Source: a virus
IMG/VR virus record: IMGVR_UViG_3300047462_000332
Span: 1 to 34,080 of that record
Strand: one strand, 5' to 3'
Length of the DNA stretch: 34,080 nucleotides
The notes beneath the pieces are model-generated. The model made no database searches and had not been told where the DNA came from. It saw only the letters and a program-made list of their open reading frames with translations. The position numbers and the translations under genes were made by a program. How positions within the stretch are numbered: the stretch's first letter is position 1; every line of letters starts with the position of its first letter. Below, in pieces: positions 28,901 to 34,080 of this stretch.

Positions 28901-31204
28901 CAGGTCGATCCGCTGACGGGCGCCGGCTGGCATGGGATTTCGGTTCAGGATCCCGAGAACCCGAAAGACCGCGTCCTGGTCTTTGGGGAGCACTATCGCA
29001 ACGACCGCGATCGCAGCGCGCCGATCCAGGTCGGCGTGCGCACGTCGGAAATGCGGGACCTGTTCACCCGCGCGCAGGAGAACCAGCGGCGACAGTTGTC
29101 GGGTGGTCTCGGTCAGGGCGCAGCCCCGGTCGGCCCGCGAGATGTCACCGGCCTCAAGCCGGAGGACAAGACCGAGATCGACCGCACGATCGGCGAGATC
29201 AAGGCGAAGATGGAGCGGGTCGACACGGAAGGGGGCGCCGCCAGCTTCCGTCACGAGGAAGAGACGGTGGGCCAGGGCCCGTCAGACAAGTTCGTCAATC
29301 ACATCAAGAACACCTACCTGGAGAACGGCTCGCCGGCGGGAAAGAAGTATTTCGACGCGCTCGAGGCCACGGTGCACAGCAACCAGGGACGCATCCTGAA
29401 GAAGCGCCAGGCCTTTTCGCTTCTGACCGGCTACACCCCGCAAGGCGCCCGCGTGAAGAGCCTTCCGCATGCGATCTTCAAGGATAATCCGGATTTCGAG
29501 TCGAGCGACCACGCGGCGACGGCGCGCGCGCTTGCCGCCGAGGCAGATCGCGCGATCGACACGCACAGGATGCAGACCGAACAGCAGCGCGCGTCGCTCC
29601 TGCGCGCGATAGGAACCGTCGCCTCGGTCAAAGGCACGCCGAATTACGCGCTGCAATCGGTCATCGACCGGATCAAGTCGGCGCCGATCGCGGCAGCAGC
29701 GGCATCCCCGCCGCCGTGGCCGGGAGCTGCAGCTGGCTTTTCCGCGTTCGGCGCGCGGCCCGGCACGCGCCATGAGTTCCGGCCCTCGCCGGACGCACCG
29801 GCGAGCGAGCCGTCCGCGCCGCCCCCGGAACAGCCGAAGGCGCGTTCCGCGCCGGCCGCAAACCCTGACATCGATCTGCGGCAGGTCCCAAGGACCTGGA
29901 CGACGCAGGAAGAGAACCTCGAGGTCAACCGCCTGATCGACGCGGCGAAGACCCATCTCGGCGCCAAGACCGACCTCGAGGCGCAGAAATATGCGCAAGG
30001 GTTCAGATCTGCGCTCGTCTACGCCAAGAACCTGTATCCCGACATGTCGATGCAGGATGCAGGCGATGTCGTACGGCATGCCATCCTGGAAGGGTTCGCC
30101 GCGAACGCCGGCGACTCCATTGCCATCAAGGGCATGCGGGAAATCCTGTCGTCGCCGCGGGGTTTCGGCGTTTGGCACAATCTGATCGTCCGCGCGCACG
30201 ACGATCTCAACAAGCGGTTCGATCCGGCCGCGTATTTCGGGTCGCTGATCCGCAAGCACGGCGACGCGGCCCTGGCAAAGGGATACGATAGCTGGCTGGA
30301 CGAGGCGCGGAATGCCTTCGGCGAGTGGACATCATCCGGCGCAGCAGGTGCTGCCGACGCCGCATCAGGCGCCCACGGCGCAGGCCAAAGCCCGGCACAG
30401 CGTGCAACCCAGGAAGTTCTCGACGGCGCAACGGAGGCGGTGGCGCGTCAGGCGAGCAAGCAACCGTCTAAAGCGGGAACGCCCTGGTATTCGCCGTCGC
30501 GGTTCATTCCCGAATTCGGCTCCAACCTCGCCGGCGATGCAGCTTCCGTTCTTGCATCGGCCGCGCTGGGCGGCGAGGGGCAGATCGGTCGGTTCGCGCT
30601 GACCACATTGGCGCCCGGCTTGCTGGGGCAGGCCGGCGGCAAGGCGGCCGCCACCGGTGTGCGCTGGGCTGTCAAGGGCGCGGTGCCGAACGCCGCATAT
30701 TTCGGCGCCAACGCAGCGGCCAAAATGCCGCTGAATGCCGCGACAGATGCCGCCTACAGGGCGGCCGGCGTCCGGCGCCCGAACCCGGCACCGCCGGAGT
30801 CGGACCTTGGCCGAATGGCCGCCAGCGGTCTCGGTTCCATGATCGGCTCGATAAAGGCCGTACCGGCTGTCAAAGCGGCGCTGGGGCCGGAGCTGACGGC
30901 TAGGATCCTAGGACGAAGGATCGGCGCCGGCATCGGCGATGCGCTCGGCACGGTCACAGAAGCCGCCGGGCCGGAGATCGGCTTGCCGGCCACCATCGCG
31001 CTGCAAAGCGTCGGCGGCTACGCCGGAGGCCTTCTCGCCAGCGGTCTCTACGACGCCGGCTCAGCGATCTCGCGGTGGTTCCAGGGCTACGACAAGGACA
31101 CTGCGCACCGCGTGCTCACCCGCTATGGGCCACCCCCTCGCGTTACCGGGCTCGGCCATAAATTGGGGCGTCCGCAGCCGCAGGAGCGCGGCTTCGAAGC
31201 GTGA
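25955..31204 (+). CDS. Giant structural or ejection-type protein, 1749 aa
   Basis: GTG 25955 overlaps the protease stop. The N-terminus carries DKHPRGRAGKF at about 70-80. Then: Gly/Ala-rich hydrophobic segments near 330-400 (STGAATVLAGLAGAAAGAGV, AVTAGAALGAVAAGLAGFYA); two long coiled coils near 570-665 and 690-835 (VEQQIAAHRTAIDKAATAVK, HEERVARAKERLKGARDAAV); a region around 970-1030 (FRYETGQVDPLTGAGWHGIS, DRVLVFGEHY); a Pro-rich stretch near 1245-1300; and a final Gly/Ala-rich section. There is no lysozyme or peptidase motif. Size, coiled coils and hydrophobic GxxxG-like segments resemble internal virion proteins that are ejected and form a channel, but this is inference. Its position between protease and scaffold is odd for such a gene. 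Confidence 0.6.
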   Translation: MTRHTFNPDIIAELRCRIARHNAACPGAPVKLQELKKRYGQWAQGPEPHEAAMSRIDKHLERLAKAFEEDKHPRGRAGKFESKGGGEQAPSMQVGLPADAAEHARMQRSNAGYDALTSDIIPDHRREEAGLFAREVGSLGAGTALTLAAYHDGGKGAFSRAVPKATGAAAAGIARGLTMGRARWAVNAARWAGRGAGWAAAQVAPRIVHAAVKMAQSAHPMPEPGAPAGEFARYAFRRGASKAGVLAGASVLTGLAIDHALKNSWLDPQDWGAGFDKYSYRTVRKFADVPGLDEAMLQIRGNLRARLLESARTGIPLEKSVSGRFIGAASTGAATVLAGLAGAAAGAGVGAAAHAGARQYYRDRMGRFASRGNAVTAGAALGAVAAGLAGFYALRRGNVARFMQVARAALTHHADMTRILTKPDAIRAHVARIRETLAKDPKAAGIATAFESDPLAKLADRYRKRDDLIREAVENDDVHKAALADLDRYGEANPTHYKEQVANHINSNLAHGLANIPAFKIRATWKPKSPWMTMAEVLADKGFDERNLVGRVMIQISKMSAADFDEATSGLTKVQRDNWKKVFDSRQTAIDGVEQQIAAHRTAIDKAATAVKKAETALNDARSVEAAATDPEAKKAAASALAQKQQAYDDADMKHRKLLASPPVKSPTGAPLTPFSPSQERVQLNAAAKKRAEAKVDAATEALRQKLLKRSVDRHDHTIATIANLGGRAAPSHLRDPVATLQRAHASHRNALAEVSQAEAEHATANSQLSDARAAARGQRVEGKTETDLEAMANSVPQHEERVARAKERLKGARDAAVTARQQMHEAALNFGEHLGTGSRPSGRPTKRRIPFAVAHRMSSDFAVLGGKTGKAVDQLIARPTRKALVAFAAEVGRSASAVGKRAKRLGSATLEQFKRGEGAERHYDIGRIGRVVAVTGGGAVLADAGHDLYERAKRRYFPDTDLSEKFGAASKLGGRFRYETGQVDPLTGAGWHGISVQDPENPKDRVLVFGEHYRNDRDRSAPIQVGVRTSEMRDLFTRAQENQRRQLSGGLGQGAAPVGPRDVTGLKPEDKTEIDRTIGEIKAKMERVDTEGGAASFRHEEETVGQGPSDKFVNHIKNTYLENGSPAGKKYFDALEATVHSNQGRILKKRQAFSLLTGYTPQGARVKSLPHAIFKDNPDFESSDHAATARALAAEADRAIDTHRMQTEQQRASLLRAIGTVASVKGTPNYALQSVIDRIKSAPIAAAAASPPPWPGAAAGFSAFGARPGTRHEFRPSPDAPASEPSAPPPEQPKARSAPAANPDIDLRQVPRTWTTQEENLEVNRLIDAAKTHLGAKTDLEAQKYAQGFRSALVYAKNLYPDMSMQDAGDVVRHAILEGFAANAGDSIAIKGMREILSSPRGFGVWHNLIVRAHDDLNKRFDPAAYFGSLIRKHGDAALAKGYDSWLDEARNAFGEWTSSGAAGAADAASGAHGAGQSPAQRATQEVLDGATEAVARQASKQPSKAGTPWYSPSRFIPEFGSNLAGDAASVLASAALGGEGQIGRFALTTLAPGLLGQAGGKAAATGVRWAVKGAVPNAAYFGANAAAKMPLNAATDAAYRAAGVRRPNPAPPESDLGRMAASGLGSMIGSIKAVPAVKAALGPELTARILGRRIGAGIGDALGTVTEAAGPEIGLPATIALQSVGGYAGGLLASGLYDAGSAISRWFQGYDKDTAHRVLTRYGPPPRVTGLGHKLGRPQPQERGFEA

Positions 31205-32739
31205 GCGGATCGGCGCCCGGCGGCGGTGCGAGTGCGGGCGGCGCAGGTGCCACCTTCGCCCAGCCGACCAGCGCGACCAAGGGCTTGCAGAACTACAATC
31301 TCGATCGCCGCATCAAGCGCCTCTATGTCGGCGCCGGCGGCTTCCAGCGCCGCCGTTTTAGACGCGGGGACCAAGCAAAGCGCCGCTTCGCCAGCACACT
31401 GGCGAAGGGCGCGTCCATGGACCTCGATGTATTGACCGATGCGCTGCAGGCCAGCGTCGCGGACATTCTGGCCAAGGGCGGCGCCGACACCGAGAGCCTG
31501 CTGCAGAAATCGTTCGGCGAGTATCGCGAGGCGCTGGGCGAGTACGTCAACGGCGCCTTCGAGGAGCTGCAGAAGCTCGGGCCAGACGGCGGCGAGGAGC
31601 CGCTGTTCAAGGGCCTCGGCACGGTCGGGCGCGCCGCCGGCCTGCTCAAGCACCTCGCCGAAAAGATCGATTGCATGAAATCGGGCCACGATTGGCCCGG
31701 CAGCAACGACGAGCCGCACGACCCCGCGCCTGAAGAAATGCATCCGATGATGGACGGCCTGGTGCGCATGGCCGAGCTGCTGCTGCACCAGGCCGTCAAT
31801 GATCACGTCGAGCCCGCCACCGACGATGAAATCGAAGGCGGCGCGCCGGGCATGATGCTGATCTCCGTGCCCGACGGCAGCGACGATCCGGACAATGATG
31901 TCATCGTCAAGACGGCGCTGCCCGAAGGCCTCGCCAAGTTCGCGATGCATCCGGACATTCTTGCCGGGGAAGCGTTCTCGCTCGGCTATGGGCTGCTGTC
32001 GCTCGCCGGCGTGCCTGAGCAGGCGCTGGAAAAGGCCTTCGACGGCATGGATCCCGGCATGGATCCGAACAACGGCGATCCTGCCTCGATGCAGGACGAC
32101 GGCAGCCTTGATGATGTCGGCGATCCGTTCGATGTCGCCGGCAAATTGTGCGCGGCGCTGATGATCCAGATCGATCATTGCCGGGCGATCGCGTATGGCG
32201 AGATGGATCCCGCCGGCGATCCGACCGGCGATCAGAGCGGCATGGCGTCGCAGGACGGGACGGTGTCGCCGGATCCGCAGGATCCGAATGCCGATCCGAC
32301 CGGCGGCATGGAGCAGGATCCGCACGCCGATCCGACCGGGCCGGTGGCCGATGGTCCGGGCAAGAGCCCGATGGGCAGCGGCAATGAGGATCACAAGAAA
32401 AAGCCGCCGATGCGCAAGAGTGCGGACGATCCGCGCGTAGCCGAGCTCGAGGCGAAGCTGGAGAAGTTCGCAGGCCTCGGCGATGCGCTGGGCAAGCTGA
32501 CCGACGTGGTGGCCAGCATGCAGTCGAACACGATGCAGCCGCCGCGTGGGCCGCTGACGCAGATCGCGCCGCCGCTCGGCAAGCAGCATGACAACGTGTC
32601 GGCCGAGGAGCGCGAGCTCATGGCGCAGTCGCAGGAGCAGCAGCTGCTAGCGATGCAGCCAGCGCAGCGCGCCGAGGAGCTGATGAAGATGATCTGGCGC
32701 AACGGCCCGCAGGAGCCGACCGGCATGGCGCACGGCTAA
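31201..32739 (+). CDS. Probable scaffold protein, with a capsid-like N-terminal extension
   Basis: The frame runs from GTG 31201, which overlaps the previous stop, to 32739 (512 aa). An internal ATG at 31417 (440 aa) may be the main start because a GGGGACCA leader with hairpin lies just before it. From 31417 the protein is acidic and helical (MDLDVLTDALQASVADILAK, YVNGAFEELQKLG). A D-P-x-G-rich repeat region follows (DPAGDPTGDQ, DPHADPTGPVADG), then a C-terminal coiled coil (RVAELEAKLEKFAGLGDALG, RELMAQSQEQQLLAMQPAQR). Low complexity, acidity, terminal coiled coils and position directly before the capsid gene fit a scaffold. Residues 1-50 of the long form resemble the capsid N-terminus. Confidence 0.6.
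   Translation: MSGSAPGGGASAGGAGATFAQPTSATKGLQNYNLDRRIKRLYVGAGGFQRRRFRRGDQAKRRFASTLAKGASMDLDVLTDALQASVADILAKGGADTESLLQKSFGEYREALGEYVNGAFEELQKLGPDGGEEPLFKGLGTVGRAAGLLKHLAEKIDCMKSGHDWPGSNDEPHDPAPEEMHPMMDGLVRMAELLLHQAVNDHVEPATDDEIEGGAPGMMLISVPDGSDDPDNDVIVKTALPEGLAKFAMHPDILAGEAFSLGYGLLSLAGVPEQALEKAFDGMDPGMDPNNGDPASMQDDGSLDDVGDPFDVAGKLCAALMIQIDHCRAIAYGEMDPAGDPTGDQSGMASQDGTVSPDPQDPNADPTGGMEQDPHADPTGPVADGPGKSPMGSGNEDHKKKPPMRKSADDPRVAELEAKLEKFAGLGDALGKLTDVVASMQSNTMQPPRGPLTQIAPPLGKQHDNVSAEERELMAQSQEQQLLAMQPAQRAEELMKMIWRNGPQEPTGMAHG
31240..31340 (+). other. Segment similar to the major capsid protein N-terminus
   Basis: The encoded GATFAQPTSATKGLQNYNLD, then RRIKRLYV, parallels TGTFVQPSTATTGLQQYNLE, then PAAKNLYP of the capsid gene at about 33045-33130. 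DNA similarity is also visible (CAGAACTACAATCTCGA against CAGCAGTACAATCTCGA). It looks like a partial duplicate of the capsid gene start. Confidence 0.65.
31360..31416 (+). promoter_or_regulatory. GGGGACCA leader with 9-bp hairpin inside an open frame (before 31417)
   Basis: GGGGACCA at 31366-31373 is followed by AGCA, as in the 12518 leader. Then comes a perfect 9-bp stem, CTTCGCCAG (31386-31394) and CTGGCGAAG (31399-31407), with a CACA loop. ATG 31417 lies 51 bases from the motif start, the same spacing as other copies. It marks 31417 as a likely start although the frame is open from 31201. Confidence 0.5.
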
Positions 32740-32924
32740 GACGTTACGCGCCCGATCGTCATTTTCTTCTTGACGGGGACACAACCGGGTTCGCCTGGGG
32801 TCCCTGTCGTGCCCGCTGGGTGCGGGACCAGGCGACGCTGATCGCCGCGCTTCTCCCGATATGAGCGCCGGGACCCGGTTCGTTTTCGCCGATTTTGCCG
32901 CGGCGCCGATCGTGGACCCTTTCC
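32740..32924 (+). promoter_or_regulatory. Long capsid-gene leader with GGGACCA
   Basis: These 185 bases hold no gene. A variant GGGGACAC lies at 32775, CGGGACCA at 32823-32830, a small stem GGCGA/TCGCC at 32831-32846, and the near-palindrome CCGGGACCCGG near 32867. The distance from GGGACCA to the capsid ATG is about 100 bases, longer than in the other leaders. No strong Shine-Dalgarno precedes ATG 32925. A highly expressed capsid gene would be expected to have its own signals here. Confidence 0.45.
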
Positions 32925-34080
32925 ATGCCATTCGATCCGATTACCGGGCAGCCGGTACCCGGAGCGCCCGGCAGCGCTGATGTCTCCAGCACTATCGCGG
33001 CGATCCGCGCCTGCATTGCGCAGGCAAGCGCTCCGCTCGAAAAGGCCACCGGTACGTTTGTCCAGCCGTCGACCGCCACCACCGGTCTGCAGCAGTACAA
33101 TCTCGAGCCGGCGGCCAAGAACCTGTATCCGGTTTACAGCCCGATCCGCAACGAACTGCCGCGCGACAAAGCGACGGGCGGCATTCAAGCCAACTGGAAG
33201 GCCGTAACCGGTATTTCCAACGGCGGAACGAGCTTCGGCGTCGGCGAAGGCAATCGTGGCGGGCTGATGCAGGTCAGCACGGCCGATTACTTCGCGATGT
33301 TCAAGACGCTCGGCCGTGAAAGCTCGGTGACCAAGGAAGCCGAACTGTCCGCGGAGGGCTTCGACGATCTGCGTGCGCGGTCGGTTCGCTCCCTCCTTGA
33401 GCAGAACATGATCGACGAGGAGAAGGTGATCCTCGGCGGCAACTCCAGCTACGCGTTGGGCCGCACCCCGAAACCGACGCTGGCGGCTGTCGCCGGCGGC
33501 GGGTCGCTCGCCGCCAGCACCACCTACTCGGTGATCTGCGTCGCGCTGACCTTCGAGGGGCTGACCTTCGCCAACCTGACAACCGGTCCGCAGTGGATGA
33601 CGACGCGCGTCAACACCGACGGCTCGACGGACACGTATGGCGGTGGCGCGGCGCAGCCGTCGCTGAACACCACGATCACCACCGGCTCCGCCGGCGCTTC
33701 GATCACCGCGTCGGTTGCCGCGGTGCAGGGCGCTTGCGGCTATGCGTGGTATTTCGGCCTGGTCGGCAACGAGCAGATCGTGGCGATCACCACCGTCAGC
33801 ACGGTGTCGATCACCGCGACCGCCGCGCAGAGCGCACCGACGATCCCGACCGCCAATTTGGTGGTCGACGCGTCGATCGATGCGCTGATCCATGACGGCT
33901 ATCTCACGATGAACGCCAAGACGCCGAACTCGAAGTGGATCGGGATGACGCCCGGGGCCACCTTGACGCCGGATGGCCTGGGCGGCGTCAACGAGATCGA
34001 GACGGTGCTCGAGTGGTACTGGGACACGCTGCGCATGTCCCCTGACATGATGATCATGAATTCCCGGGACGCGCTGACGT
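32925..34080 (+). CDS. Major capsid protein (5' part, runs off the window)
   Basis: ATG 32925 opens a frame still open at the right edge (385 codons visible). After a roughly 40-residue N-terminus come TGTFVQPSTATTGLQQYNLE, YPVYSPIRNELPRDKATGG, then QANWKAVTGISNGGTSFGVG, LGRESSVTKEAELSAEGFDD and SLLEQNMIDEEKVILGGNSS. This is the order of HK97-fold capsid proteins (N-arm, then spine helix and an EEKxILGG-type turn). From about 185 to 310 a Thr/Ser/Ala-rich beta segment (SLAASTTYSVICVALTFEGL, YAWYFGLVGNEQIVAI) looks like an inserted immunoglobulin- or fibronectin-like domain. The HK97 fold then resumes with NLVVDASIDALIHDGYLTMN. Position after protease and scaffold supports the call. Confidence 0.8.
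   Translation, partial: MPFDPITGQPVPGAPGSADVSSTIAAIRACIAQASAPLEKATGTFVQPSTATTGLQQYNLEPAAKNLYPVYSPIRNELPRDKATGGIQANWKAVTGISNGGTSFGVGEGNRGGLMQVSTADYFAMFKTLGRESSVTKEAELSAEGFDDLRARSVRSLLEQNMIDEEKVILGGNSSYALGRTPKPTLAAVAGGGSLAASTTYSVICVALTFEGLTFANLTTGPQWMTTRVNTDGSTDTYGGGAAQPSLNTTITTGSAGASITASVAAVQGACGYAWYFGLVGNEQIVAITTVSTVSITATAAQSAPTIPTANLVVDASIDALIHDGYLTMNAKTPNSKWIGMTPGATLTPDGLGGVNEIETVLEWYWDTLRMSPDMMIMNSRDALT

Noticed and set aside
1-34080. tRNA or rRNA genes
   Set aside because: No cloverleaf-like or rRNA-like sequence was noticed in the few short gaps. The gaps are too small, and those with hairpins do not fit tRNA arms.

Overview
This window looks like the packaging, head-assembly and accessory region of a high-GC tailed phage or prophage (Caudoviricetes). 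The large terminase carries a PPRH-type ATPase loop. It is followed by a portal protein, a Mu F-type minor head protein, an HK97-type maturation protease, a probable scaffold and the 5' part of a major capsid protein that runs off the right edge. The host is probably an alphaproteobacterium. The main clue is three proteins with domains resembling GcrA, the alphaproteobacterial cell-cycle regulator: two have the C-terminal Cys/His motif and one has only the N-terminal DNA-binding domain. No tRNA, rRNA or CRISPR array was seen.

Layout. (1) 1-2520, plus strand: a tightly coupled run of small genes, including a CxxCxxCC (YkgJ-type) protein, a 45-residue membrane peptide and a secreted protein. 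(2) 2521-7493, minus strand: an accessory cassette with a small membrane protein, two unknown proteins, an exported PQQ-type beta-propeller, a crAss001_48-related small protein and a broken GH13 alpha-amylase. (3) 7592-9526, plus: small DNA-binding-like genes (an AT-hook protein and a short zinc-binding protein) and two long-overlapping phage genes. (4) 9536-15433, plus: terminase, an HTH protein, an OB-fold-like protein, a virion-like protein and two GcrA-like regulators. (5) 15483-20966, plus: portal and minor head genes. (6) 20982-22870: the GcrA N-domain protein, then a complete 1562-bp IS1595-family insertion with an 8-bp target duplication and two passenger ORFs. (7) 22924-34080, plus: very long Gly/Ala-rich structural proteins (including one of 1749 residues), protease, scaffold and capsid.

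Most plus-strand genes are joined by ATGA/GTGA stop-start overlaps, so they appear to be translated as coupled polycistrons. Where the chain breaks in the structural region, a recurring leader appears: the heptamer GGGACCA, usually followed by a short inverted repeat and then a start codon about 47-100 nt downstream. I found six such sites, all before structural or GcrA-like genes. This is the best candidate for an undescribed regulatory element here.

Other unusual features: a capsid N-terminus-like segment fused in frame upstream of the scaffold; a protease with tandemly duplicated modules; a KHxRxxxGKF-like segment shared by three neighbouring proteins; a 13-unit heptad repeat in a GcrA-like protein; and a duplicated gene tail in the minus-strand cassette. 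All functional calls come from reading motifs by eye. No database or structure search was possible.
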